DNA of 64,000 nt from Arthrobacter globiformis (GTDB lineage Bacteria > Actinomycetota > Actinomycetes > Actinomycetales > Micrococcaceae): positions 1 through 64,000 of the forward strand of contig NZ_QLNP01000098.1 of the NCBI RefSeq assembly GCF_003261175.1. The letters are read 5' to 3'. Position 1 is the first letter of the stretch; each line of letters starts with the position of its first letter. Below, piece by piece: positions 33,840 through 43,556 of the stretch. The position numbers and the translations under genes are program-made. Below the pieces are notes generated by a model. It was not told the origin of the DNA. It saw only the letters and a program-made list of their open reading frames with translations, and did not search any database.

Positions 33840-34259
33840 TTCCGCAGTCCAATCTGTGACGCGGCATCAGTTGCGCGGCCGCTGGGCGGCCTTTACGTTC
33901 TGAAGCGAGAGTTGGCCGCCGGGCTGCTCTGCCGAACCCGGCACACTGATTGGAACGAGTTACTTCTAACTCCCCAGCCAGATGCCGTTAGCTTGGCACC
34001 GTCACCCTAGGGAAACCCCTCGGGACCCTAGGGAGCTGACGGGGGTCCAACCAAACTGGTCCCCTCGCGGCCGTGGTCGGGATAGCTTAGGGTCCGATGC
34101 CAAACCACTGTCCCCTGAGACCTTCCAAACAACTCCCTGAACGGTTCCAAGGAACTCCATCCTAATTCCAAGGACGGTGCCAGAGACTTGAACCGGCCGG
34201 CAACGGACAGTACTGCCTAGCTCTCCGTTGCCGGCCGCCAAATGGACCTCGGAGTCATC
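33840..34259. other. Intergenic region with short direct repeats
   Basis: No supported gene in 420 bases. It contains two CCCTAGGG palindromes (34007 and 34025), a run of related CCAAAC/TTCCAAGGAACTCC words (34120-34180), and a long hairpin near its 3' end. The function of the short repeats is unknown. Confidence 0.45.
34194..34237 (+). terminator. Perfect hairpin upstream of the deaminase-reductase-like gene
   Basis: 14-bp stem CGGCCGGCAACGGA/TCCGTTGCCGGCCG around a 16-base loop, ending 22 bases before a TAGGAT box. It insulates the next gene from upstream transcription. Confidence 0.65.
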
Positions 34260-34271
34260 TAGGATTCGTGT

Positions 34272-34871
34272 ATGCGCCGGACTGTTGTGAACAACATCGT
34301 CTCCCTGGACGGATTCTATGCTGATCAAAGCGGGAACCCGACGGTGCTGAACATGGACGAGACTTTCGACGCCTACAACCTTGAACGGCTGCGGTCGGCG
34401 GGAACGGTGTTGCTGGGCCGGACATCCTTTGAAGGATTCGGTGCCTACTGGCCGGCCATCGGGGACTCTGACGAGGACCCCAGCAACCGCGCGTTGAGTC
34501 CGGACAACCGGGAACTCAGCCGCCTTTACAACCGCGTGGCCAAAGTGGTGGTGTCGGACTCCCTGACTGTCCCTGCGGACCACCCCTGGGTGGCCACCAC
34601 CGCTGTCATCCGACGGGACGAAGTGGCCACGTGGCTGGAACAGGAAAGGCTCAACGGGACCGGAGACATCCTGATCTTCGCCAGCCGCATCATGTGGAAC
34701 AGCCTCCTGGCCCAGGGACTCATCGACGAACTGCACCTGACCGTCAGTCCGGGCGCCCTCACGTCAGGCCAGCCCCTGTTCCTGCGGCCGGCAAACCTTT
34801 CCCTGTTGGAAGTGCGGGCGTTCCCGGGATCCGGCAACGTCCTGCTGCGGTACCGCCCGGCGTCGGCCTAA
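34272..34871 (+). CDS. RibD C-terminal-like / dihydrofolate reductase-family protein
   Basis: 199 residues with the fold of the deaminase-reductase C-terminal family: NNIVSLDGFYAD at the start, then VLLGRTSFEGFGAYWP (substrate/NADPH loop) and the FASRIMWNSLLAQGLIDEL motif near 140. Related single-domain proteins are often NADPH-binding reductases of unknown substrate. TAGGAT (34260-34265) stands six bases before ATG with no ribosome site, so the transcript is probably leaderless. A second family member is at 61633. Confidence 0.82.
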   Translation: MRRTVVNNIVSLDGFYADQSGNPTVLNMDETFDAYNLERLRSAGTVLLGRTSFEGFGAYWPAIGDSDEDPSNRALSPDNRELSRLYNRVAKVVVSDSLTVPADHPWVATTAVIRRDEVATWLEQERLNGTGDILIFASRIMWNSLLAQGLIDELHLTVSPGALTSGQPLFLRPANLSLLEVRAFPGSGNVLLRYRPASA

Positions 34872-34912
34872 AGCCGGCCGGCCGCCGCCGGACTTAAGCG
34901 CCGCCGTCGTAC

Positions 34913-36541
<1,629 letters not shown>

Positions 36542-36556
36542 TCAGAGCCTTAGGCC

Positions 36557-37054
36557 ATGTCTATCGTTAGTCGATTGGTCCTCCCGCTCAGGGTTCTGCT
36601 GGTAATGGTCTTCCTCGGGCTGCTGGTGGCCCAGGTCATGTCGTTCCCCGGCCAGTTTCTCTCCACCGCGGAGGAAGGGCCCGGGGCGGATCCTTGGCGG
36701 TGGCCGATGCTGCTCTTCTGGGAACTGGAAGCCGTCTGCCTGCAGGTTGTGATCGTCTGCATCTGGCGGTTGCTGACCCTGGTGCAGCGCGACCGGATCT
36801 TCACCGCGGCCTCGCTGCGGTGGGTGGACGTGATCATGTGGGCGTTCGTGGTGGCGTGGCTGGTGCTGGCGTCGATGGCCGGTTCCCTCGTCGCGTACAT
36901 CTACTTCACCCCCGAGCTGCGCGACCCCGGGCTGCCAATGGTGTTGATTGGCACCACGCTGATCGGTGCGGTGCTGGTTCTCCTGATCGTGGTCATGCGG
37001 GATCTGCTGCGCCAGGCGACGTCCTTGCGGACGGACATGGAAGGGGTGATCTGA
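36557..37054 (+). CDS. DUF2975-type four-helix membrane protein
   Basis: 165 residues with four transmembrane helices (near 8-28, 50-72, 92-115 and 125-150), including LFWELEAVCLQVVIVCIW and the basic loop TLVQRDRIFTAASLRW typical of DUF2975. It overlaps the next gene by one base (TGATG). A DUF2975 membrane protein with a small XRE regulator is a standard pair in which the membrane protein probably controls the regulator. Function unknown. Confidence 0.8.
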   Translation: MSIVSRLVLPLRVLLVMVFLGLLVAQVMSFPGQFLSTAEEGPGADPWRWPMLLFWELEAVCLQVVIVCIWRLLTLVQRDRIFTAASLRWVDVIMWAFVVAWLVLASMAGSLVAYIYFTPELRDPGLPMVLIGTTLIGAVLVLLIVVMRDLLRQATSLRTDMEGVI

Positions 37055-37290
37055 TGGCGATTGTGGTGCGCATCGACGTCGAGCTGGCCAAACGCAAGAT
37101 GAGCGTGGGGGAGTTCGCCGAGCGCGTGGGGATCACCCCGGCCAACGTGGCGGTGCTGAAGAACGGCCGGGCGAAGGCTGTCCGCTTCAGCACACTGGAC
37201 GCGATGTGCCGGGTCCTGGGCTGCCAGGCGGGCGACCTGCTCGAGTGGGTCGACGACGATGCTGCCGGCGACTCGGCCGAGAAACCGTAA
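37054..37290 (+). CDS. Small XRE/YozG-family transcriptional regulator
   Basis: 78 residues, almost entirely a Cro/CI-type helix-turn-helix: ELAKRKMSVGEFAERVGIT, then NVAVLKNGRAKAVRFSTLDA and the family CRVLGCQAGDLLEW signature. It starts within the stop codon of the DUF2975 membrane protein, so the two are made together. Likely autoregulates the pair. Confidence 0.85.
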   Translation: MAIVVRIDVELAKRKMSVGEFAERVGITPANVAVLKNGRAKAVRFSTLDAMCRVLGCQAGDLLEWVDDDAAGDSAEKP

Positions 37291-37357
37291 GGCGGCTGTT
37301 CTCGCTCAGCGGGGATGACCCCGACCGGAGCCGCCTTTGCATCGGTAGGCTATGCCC

Positions 37358-37840
37358 ATGGTGTTGGGGGACGCGGGGCAACCGCAGGCAGTTCGACCAC
37401 GCAGGGTGGTCCTAGATGCCTACGCCTTTATCAAGGGCTGGTTGATTGCCACGTCGCTCTGGGTAGGAATACTGCTGATCTTTGTTGCGGCAGGCTACGG
37501 CGTAGCCGCTGGGCGAGACGGCACCGACGGCGGGCACGTATGGGGCCTTTTGGGCCTGGTGATTTTTTATGGCTTCGGAGTTTCGCTGGTGTTCGCGGCG
37601 CCACTGGCCTGGGTGTTGTCCTACCTTCTGCGCCCAGTCCGGAATCAAAAGATCCACATCGGGGCCTTTTTCGCGGTTCCCACCCTCGCGTTCTGGTTGC
37701 TGGGAAGTGTTTTGGGCCTTGGCTGGCAGCCTTTGCTGCTGATCCCGTGGGCCACCGTTGGCGCGGCGGCAGCGATCGGCCGTTGGGCGATCCGTAGGGA
37801 CGTCCTTTCCGAGACTTCCGCCGGACCGCCCGCCGCATGA
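37358..37840 (+). CDS. Four-helix membrane protein, unknown function
   Basis: 160 residues from ATG 37358; ATG 37352 is also in frame. TAGGCT (37346-37351) is exactly six bases before ATG 37358, the leaderless layout seen at 38368. Four hydrophobic segments (LIATSLWVGILLIFVAAGY, VWGLLGLVIFYGFGVSLV, GAFFAVPTLAFWLLGSV, LLLIPWATVGAAAAIG). No family recognised. It follows the YozG gene at about 67 bases and may be unrelated to it. Confidence 0.65.
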   Translation: MVLGDAGQPQAVRPRRVVLDAYAFIKGWLIATSLWVGILLIFVAAGYGVAAGRDGTDGGHVWGLLGLVIFYGFGVSLVFAAPLAWVLSYLLRPVRNQKIHIGAFFAVPTLAFWLLGSVLGLGWQPLLLIPWATVGAAAAIGRWAIRRDVLSETSAGPPAA

Positions 37841-37844
37841 AGGG

Positions 37845-38264
37845 CTAGGCCCCGCGGGGCACCCTGTCCGGGTGCACCATGTCTCCGAAGCCGTGGACCA
37901 TCCACCGGCCGTGGTCCGGCCGCCACACGAGCGTGATCAACAGCGGGTCATCCAGGATTGTGGCCGGTGTAATGAACGTATGTTCCTTGGCTTCCCGGAT
38001 AACTCGCATGTAGCAGACCTCGAGGTCCCCGTGGGCGTAGACGGCTTCCTGGAGCATGCCGGGGTCCTCGATGGAGTCCAGCAGTGCGGCGGCGATTTCA
38101 AAGGCCCCCCACAACGGACGGGACTCCGGGGTGACGATCAGATGCAGGTCATCCAAATTCCTCGCCCTGTCATGGAGCGCCCTGAAGAACCAATACCCGA
38201 TCTGGCGCGGGTCATTGGCTATTTCCTGCGACTCCTCCGCATAGAGGTCAAAGTCCTCCGTCAT
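37845..38264 (-). CDS. Hypothetical soluble protein, 139 residues
   Basis: Begins MTEDFDLYAEESQEIANDP and contains IGYWFFRALHDRARNLDDLH, WGAFEIAAALLDSIEDPGML and a C-terminal RWMVHGFGDMVHPD. The helix-then-sheet pattern suggests an NTF2-like or SnoaL-like fold, but no family is firmly recognised. TACCTT stands six bases before the ATG, with no ribosome site, so the transcript is probably leaderless. Convergent with the membrane protein upstream; the stops are four bases apart. Confidence 0.65.
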   Translation of the reverse strand: MTEDFDLYAEESQEIANDPRQIGYWFFRALHDRARNLDDLHLIVTPESRPLWGAFEIAAALLDSIEDPGMLQEAVYAHGDLEVCYMRVIREAKEHTFITPATILDDPLLITLVWRPDHGRWMVHGFGDMVHPDRVPRGA

Positions 38265-38367
38265 GGCACAAAGGTACTCGTGGGGCCGGGGCGCTGACGA
38301 GACTTTCCCGGGGTGGAAATTGTGGCCGGAGCCGAGACGGCTGAAGCGCTTCGGCTAGGCTAAGTCC

Positions 38368-39297
38368 ATGACGTTGGGGGACGCGGTAGAGCCGCTTGTG
38401 CACATCAAAAACTTTCGCATGGATTTCGGGGAGACGACGGTCGTCAAAGACCTGTCCTTCGATGTCCGGGCCGGTGAAACCTTCGGGTTCCTGGGCAGCA
38501 ACGGGTCCGGGAAAACCACCACATTGCGAGCGCTGCTGGGCATCTACCAGCCCACCGCCGGCACCCTGCACATCGGCGGGAAGGTCTTCGAACCGCGGGA
38601 CGGGGCGCGCCTTGGATACCTGCCGGAGGAGCGGGGCCTGTACAAGAAGGAAGCCGTCCTGGACGTGATGGTCTACTTCGGCAGGCTCAAGGGCCTGAGC
38701 AAACACGGAGCCCGCGCCTGGTCGCAGACCTACCTGGAACGGGTCGGCCTCGCGGACAAGGCCGCCGTCCGGCTGGACAAGCTCTCCGGCGGCCAGCAGC
38801 AGAAGGTCCAGCTCGGCGTCACCATCATGAACGGCCCCGACCTGCTCATCCTCGACGAGCCCACGAAGGGGTTCGACCCCGTGAACCGCCGGCTGCTGAT
38901 GGACATCATCGAGGAGCAGAAACTCGCCGGCGCCACGGTCATCATGGTGACCCACCAGATGGAGGAAGTCGAGCGGCTGTGTGACCGGGTGATCCTCCTC
39001 AAGGACGGCACGGCCCGGGCCTACGGGACGGTCGCCGAAGTCCAGGACCAGTTCGGTGGGACCGTCTACCGGCTGGGCTACGAGGGCATCCTGCCCGCCT
39101 CGGACCTGTACGACGTGGTGCGCGACGGCGACGGGCACGCGGAGCTGGCCCCCGCCGTCGGGGCGGACGAAACGGCGGTGCTGCGGGAACTGATCGGCGC
39201 CGGCGTCGCGGTGCGCAGCTTCGCGACGGCACGGGCGTCACTGGAGGAGATCTTCATCCAGGTGTACGGGGAACAGCACGAAATGGCGGAGGTCTAG
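38368..39297 (+). CDS. ABC transporter ATP-binding protein, NatA-like
   Basis: 309 residues. Walker A GSNGSGKTTTLRALLG near residue 43, signature LSGGQQQKVQLG, Walker B LLILDEPTKGFDPVN and the switch His in VTHQMEEVE, then a C-terminal DUF4162-type domain. It forms an exporter with the permease gene four bases downstream; the substrate is unknown (Na+, lipid or peptide antibiotic exporters share this form). TAGGCT is six bases before ATG 38368, so it is probably leaderless. The first bases of the gene resemble those at 37358. Confidence 0.88.
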   Translation: MTLGDAVEPLVHIKNFRMDFGETTVVKDLSFDVRAGETFGFLGSNGSGKTTTLRALLGIYQPTAGTLHIGGKVFEPRDGARLGYLPEERGLYKKEAVLDVMVYFGRLKGLSKHGARAWSQTYLERVGLADKAAVRLDKLSGGQQQKVQLGVTIMNGPDLLILDEPTKGFDPVNRRLLMDIIEEQKLAGATVIMVTHQMEEVERLCDRVILLKDGTARAYGTVAEVQDQFGGTVYRLGYEGILPASDLYDVVRDGDGHAELAPAVGADETAVLRELIGAGVAVRSFATARASLEEIFIQVYGEQHEMAEV

Positions 39298-39301
39298 GAC
39301 G

Positions 39302-40549
39302 ATGGCACGCACAGCATTCAAACAGCACAACCTGGGCACCGTCGTCGGGTTCGAATTCATGCGGACCATCAAAAAGCGCGGGTTCGTGATCGCCACCCTG
39401 GCCATCCCGGTGGTGTTCGCGATCATCTTCGCCCTCGTCTATGCCAGCAACTCCAGCACCTCGGCAAACGCCGACGCGCAGAAGAACTCTGCGCTGACCT
39501 TCACCTACACCGACGCCTCCGGCCTCATCCCCACAGCGCTGGCCCAGGCCGCAGGCGGGAGCGTGGCGTCCGACCCCGGCGCTGCCCTCGAGTCGGTGAA
39601 GAAGGGGAGCAGCGAGGCCTACTTCGCCTACCCGGCAAACCCCGCCACCGAGCCGGTCAAGGTTTATGGCGCGGACAAGGGCATGTTTGAGAACGGCAAG
39701 TATGAGGCCGTGGCCAAACACCTGCTGGTCACCGCGGCCCAGTCCAAAGTGAATTCACCGGAAGTCACCGCCGCCCTGAGCGGGGAAGTGAAGTTCGACG
39801 CCGAAACGTACCGGGACGGCCGGGCCTCCGGAGGCATCGGCTCAGTGATACCGCCGCTGGTGTTCCTCGTCATTTTCTACGTCAGCATGATTCTGCTGTC
39901 CAACCAGATGCTCAACAGCACGCTGGAGGAGAAGGAAAACCGGGTCACGGAGATGATCCTGACCACGCTGAACCCCACCACCCTGGTGACCGGCAAGATC
40001 ATCTCCCTGTTCGCCGTCGGGCTTCTCCAGATAACGGTGTTCCTCGCCCCGATCGCCGCCGCCTACTTACTCTTCCGCGACTCGGTGGCCCTGCCCGATC
40101 TTGACCTGTCCTCCCTGGTGTTCGAGCCCGTGCCGATGATCACCGGGGCGCTGCTGCTGCTGGGCGGCTTCACCCTGTTCACCGGCGTGCTCGTGGCCAT
40201 CGGCGCGATCATGCCCACTGCCAAGGAAGCCGGCACCATCTTCGGCCCGCTGATGGCCCTGATCTTCGTGCCGTTCTACGCCGTCAGCCTCATCATCAGC
40301 GACCCGGAAGCCCTGATCGTGCAGGTCTTCACCTACTTCCCGCTCACCGCGCCCGTCACCGCGCTGCTCCGCAACGGCTTCGGAACCCTGGGCGCCGTCG
40401 AATCGGCCATCGTGATCGCCGAGGTCTTCATCGTGGGGATCCTCATCCTGCGCCTGGCCGTGCACCTGTTCCGCTACGGCTCCATCGAATACGGCCGCAA
40501 GCTGTCCATCGCCGGGACGTTCCGCCGGAAGGAACTGACGGCCAAGTAG
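39302..40549 (+). CDS. ABC transporter permease, NatB-like
   Basis: 415 residues. One N-terminal helix (IATLAIPVVFAIIFALVYA), an extracellular domain of about 150 residues, then five helices in the C-terminal half (VIPPLVFLVIFYVSMILLS, KIISLFAVGLLQITVFLAP, ALLLLGGFTLFTGVLVAIG and others). EEKENRVTEMILTTLNPTTL is the ABC-2 coupling segment. This is the ABC2_membrane_3 (NatB) type. It is co-transcribed with the ATPase four bases upstream. Confidence 0.87.
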   Translation: MARTAFKQHNLGTVVGFEFMRTIKKRGFVIATLAIPVVFAIIFALVYASNSSTSANADAQKNSALTFTYTDASGLIPTALAQAAGGSVASDPGAALESVKKGSSEAYFAYPANPATEPVKVYGADKGMFENGKYEAVAKHLLVTAAQSKVNSPEVTAALSGEVKFDAETYRDGRASGGIGSVIPPLVFLVIFYVSMILLSNQMLNSTLEEKENRVTEMILTTLNPTTLVTGKIISLFAVGLLQITVFLAPIAAAYLLFRDSVALPDLDLSSLVFEPVPMITGALLLLGGFTLFTGVLVAIGAIMPTAKEAGTIFGPLMALIFVPFYAVSLIISDPEALIVQVFTYFPLTAPVTALLRNGFGTLGAVESAIVIAEVFIVGILILRLAVHLFRYGSIEYGRKLSIAGTFRRKELTAK

Positions 40550-40583
40550 CGGGTTTGTTGCCGTCCCGGTGCGAGAATGCCGC

Positions 40584-41162
40584 ATGGCCATATTCCTGGA
40601 GACACAGCGGCTCGTGCTGCGTCAGTTCACTGCCCGCGACGCGGACCTGCTCGTGGAGCTCGACGGCGATCCGCGCGTGATGCGGTACATCACCGGCGGT
40701 GCCCCGACACCCCGGGAAGAGATTGAAAGCGACTACCTTCCGGCGTTCCTGGGCTACTACCAGAGGTTCCCGGGCTACGGCTTCTGGGCCGCGGTGGAGA
40801 AATCAACCGGGGATTTCCTTGGCTGGTTCCACTTCCGGCCCGCCCCCGGCGACCCGCCCGACCAGCCCGAACTCGGCTACCGGCTGCGCTGCGAGGCGTG
40901 GGGGAAGGGGTACGCCACCGAGGGTTCCCGGGCCCTGATCGCCAAGGGGTTTGCGGAGTTCGGCGTGCAGCGGGTGGTTGCCCAGACCATGGCAGTGAAC
41001 ACCGCCTCGCGGCGGGTGATGGAGAAATCCGGAATGCGCTTTGTCCGTTCCTTCGTCGCTGACTGGCCCGTGTCCATCCCGGGCGATGAGCACGGCGACG
41101 TCGAGTACGCGATCTCCCGGAGTGAGTGGGAGCTGAACCAGGCCGCCGTCGTTGAACGCTGA
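40584..41162 (+). CDS. GNAT-family N-acetyltransferase (RimJ/RimL type)
   Basis: 192 residues from ATG 40584. The N-terminal LETQRLVLRQFTARDADLL is typical of Acetyltransf_3 proteins. The acetyl-CoA loop is near residue 105 (RCEAWGKGYATEGSRALI), followed by VVAQTMAVNTASRRVMEKSG. Substrate unknown. A GAGAAT box lies five bases before ATG and there is no ribosome site, so it may also be leaderless. Confidence 0.85.
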   Translation: MAIFLETQRLVLRQFTARDADLLVELDGDPRVMRYITGGAPTPREEIESDYLPAFLGYYQRFPGYGFWAAVEKSTGDFLGWFHFRPAPGDPPDQPELGYRLRCEAWGKGYATEGSRALIAKGFAEFGVQRVVAQTMAVNTASRRVMEKSGMRFVRSFVADWPVSIPGDEHGDVEYAISRSEWELNQAAVVER

Positions 41163-41180
41163 CCTGACGGCGGTGGCCTA

Positions 41181-41423
41181 CTACCTCTGCACGATGTCGT
41201 CCGCCACACGGTGCAGGTCCTGAACCCAGCCTGTTGAACGGCTGGGTGCTCCCGAACTAGCCTCAAAGTTCGCTAGGGCTTCCGCTATACCTTCCAAAGC
41301 CTCCGAGATATTGGCCTTGACGGCCTCGTAGCCTTCCTCGGAGCGGGGATCAGACGAAGCCACGCGCAGCAGCTCCGCTCCGGCCCTGATGATCAGCGAC
41401 GCCTCGTACTCGTTCACACTCAT
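41181..41423 (-). CDS. Small helical protein, unknown function
   Basis: 80 residues from ATG 41423 (MSVNEYEASLIIRAGAELLR). The whole chain is helical with heptad-like spacing (AVKANISEALEGIAEALANF), then GWVQDLHRVADDIVQR. No family recognised. It is convergent with the GNAT gene and divergent from the two-component genes, about 230 bases from the latter. The start lacks a clear ribosome site. Confidence 0.5.
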   Translation of the reverse strand: MSVNEYEASLIIRAGAELLRVASSDPRSEEGYEAVKANISEALEGIAEALANFEASSGAPSRSTGWVQDLHRVADDIVQR

Positions 41424-41650
41424 ACCCCGGATTTCTCGGTATTGGACGCTGCGGAACCTGCTGCCAGCACAACTGTACATCCGCGTCCCCTCGACCCTGC
41501 TGCCTCCGCATCATCACCGAGATTCCTGCATCGCGTCATCTGCAAACCCATTCGCGACATCATCAGGAATGATCCGTTGACTGCATATAGGTTGATCTGA
41601 AAGCCGCTACTCGGCATGCCGATGGTGGTTCCTAGTTTGACCTTGGGGGA

Positions 41651-42313
41651 GTGGATGGATCGTCGTGTTGTCAGGGTCGGGTTGACGATCACGAAGCTGT
41701 CCGCATTGGGTTCGCGGCCGCAGCGTCGGTGGAGGCAAAAACTGCGGAGGTCCCGGTCGTTGCGGTGAGGCTCGCGGACACGGTTAGCTCACTGTTGGCT
41801 GGCTCCAACGGGATGTTCGATGTGGTGGCTTTGGACATGTCCCTGGCCGACGGATCCCGTCCAGGGGACAACGTGCGCAGGATTGTGCAGGCCGGGTATC
41901 CCGTTTTGGTCTTCAGCGTCGGTGACCGATCGGACGCTCTTAGGGAGGCGCTCGCGGCCGGCGCCTCCGGTGTATCAAGGAAGTCCGATGACATCCGAGA
42001 CACGCTGAACCTCGTGCGCCAGGTGGCGGACGGGGCGACCATCGACAACCAGGACTTGGCGGCAGCCATCGACGGAGATGCCGAATTCGTCGTGGCGTTG
42101 AGTGACAGGGAACGCGAGACGTTGGGGTTGTACGCCGCAGGTTTCACGCGGACGCAGATCGCGTCAAGAATGAACGTTTCTTCCAATACGGTAGGAACGA
42201 ATATCAAGCGTATCCGCGAGAAGTACGCCGCTGCTGAGAGGCCGGCCGCCACCAAGCTGGAGCTCTACCACCGGGCTGTGGAGGACGGCGTCCTTCCCCC
42301 GGAACGGTTGTGA
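41651..42313 (+). CDS. LuxR-type response regulator, probable frameshift at the N-terminus
   Basis: About 220 residues. The receiver domain has the acidic pair in VDDHEAVRIGF and the phospho-acceptor in VVALDMSLADGS; the C-terminal LuxR helix-turn-helix is LSDRERETLGLYAAGF, then IASRMNVSSNTVGTNIKRIR. The frame is continuous only from GTG 41651, which sits one base after GGGGGA. The better-placed ATG at 41655 reads MDRRVVRVG, the usual receiver start, but loses frame at a GGG run near 41680. A one-base deletion or sequencing error there is likely. It pairs with the two downstream genes. Confidence 0.75.
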   Translation: MDGSSCCQGRVDDHEAVRIGFAAAASVEAKTAEVPVVAVRLADTVSSLLAGSNGMFDVVALDMSLADGSRPGDNVRRIVQAGYPVLVFSVGDRSDALREALAAGASGVSRKSDDIRDTLNLVRQVADGATIDNQDLAAAIDGDAEFVVALSDRERETLGLYAAGFTRTQIASRMNVSSNTVGTNIKRIREKYAAAERPAATKLELYHRAVEDGVLPPERL

Positions 42314-42326
42314 GCATGGAGTCACG

Positions 42327-43556
42327 GTGCGGATAAACGCCCGAACGGGTGGTGGCGCAGGCCCCATTTCCCGGGCCAGCATCGATTTCGTCCTTGGCCG
42401 CTCCACCAGCATCTTCGCGCTGGTGCTCTACTGCCTGTCACTGCCCGCTGTCGTGGCCCAAATACCGTTGCACAACCTGTGGTGGGATCTGGTCTTCATG
42501 GCGGGGATCCCGGCCGCAATACTGTGGACGATGCTCGTCCGGAGATCGCTCGTGTGGCTTCGGATCGCTGCCGGAGTTGCCGCTACTTTGATGATCTCAA
42601 GCTATCTCTTGTGGTTCATGGGGCTTCTCGGCGACGGCAGCCAGATTGGGTCAAGGCCCTGGTCCTGGGGTGTAGCCGGTGTTGGCATCGCCTTGGCCGC
42701 CATTGCGTACAGCGTCGGGGCTGCAGTCGTCTATGGAACTGTGTTCTGCGTCCTGATTGTGTTGGTGCCGCTGGCGACGGCTGGTAACACTCAGGTGGGG
42801 ACCGATGCCGTTCAAGACGCGCTCCTGACCGCTGCTTTGGCCGTGGTCATCATCGCGCCGATCACGGCGCTGCGCAGGGCAGCCTCAGCTTCGGACCGGG
42901 CATCGGTTGCGGCCGTTGCCAGCTTCGCTGCCGCTGCCCGCGCTGAGGCCATCAGGGTTGAAAGATCCAGGCTGGACGCGCTGATCCACGATACGGTGAT
43001 GGCAACGCTCATTGTGGCGGGGCAAGCCCGTTCTCCCGAGGTGGTGGATGCCGCGCAGAAAGCCGCCGTGGACGCCCTGTCCGACCTGGCAACCCTGGCC
43101 GGGGAACCGAACGTGGACAGTGCATTCGTCGGTGAGGACGAACTCGTTAGTCGGCTCCGCGCAGCCACAGCCCGGTACGGGCCCAGCATCAGGTCACATC
43201 CAGATCTTGCGGAACCCGAAACCCAGTGGGCTATTCCGTTGGGCGCCGCGCGTGCACTCATCCAGGCAGCCACCGAAGCCGTAAGAAACAGTTTCCTCCA
43301 CGCGCCCGCTGCGCCGGCGGAAGTGAAGATCACATGCCGGCGGGGGCCGGCTGCCGCGGGCCCGGAAGTGGCAATTGACATCACTGACGGCGGACCAGGA
43401 TTCGACACAGGCGCGCTTCCACAGGAGCGGATGGGCGTCCGGGTGTCCATTATCCAAAGGATGCGCGAGGCAGGCGGCGAAGCCCGGATCGCGTCGAGCC
43501 CGGCCGGCGGAACCCATGTCCGCCTCACGTGGAGGATGCCCGCGGATCATGGATAA
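42327..43556 (+). CDS. Membrane sensor histidine kinase
   Basis: 409 residues from GTG 42327, with GGAG five bases upstream. Five or six transmembrane helices fill the first 190 residues. The dimerisation region VERSRLDALIHDTVMATLIV holds the probable phospho-His (H in LIHD). An HATPase domain follows, with N box ATEAVRNSFLHA and G boxes DITDGGPGFD and GGTHVRLTW. This is the NarL-partner class of kinase, consistent with the LuxR-type regulator 13 bases upstream. The stop overlaps the next gene by eight bases. Confidence 0.82.
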   Translation: MRINARTGGGAGPISRASIDFVLGRSTSIFALVLYCLSLPAVVAQIPLHNLWWDLVFMAGIPAAILWTMLVRRSLVWLRIAAGVAATLMISSYLLWFMGLLGDGSQIGSRPWSWGVAGVGIALAAIAYSVGAAVVYGTVFCVLIVLVPLATAGNTQVGTDAVQDALLTAALAVVIIAPITALRRAASASDRASVAAVASFAAAARAEAIRVERSRLDALIHDTVMATLIVAGQARSPEVVDAAQKAAVDALSDLATLAGEPNVDSAFVGEDELVSRLRAATARYGPSIRSHPDLAEPETQWAIPLGAARALIQAATEAVRNSFLHAPAAPAEVKITCRRGPAAAGPEVAIDITDGGPGFDTGALPQERMGVRVSIIQRMREAGGEARIASSPAGGTHVRLTWRMPADHG

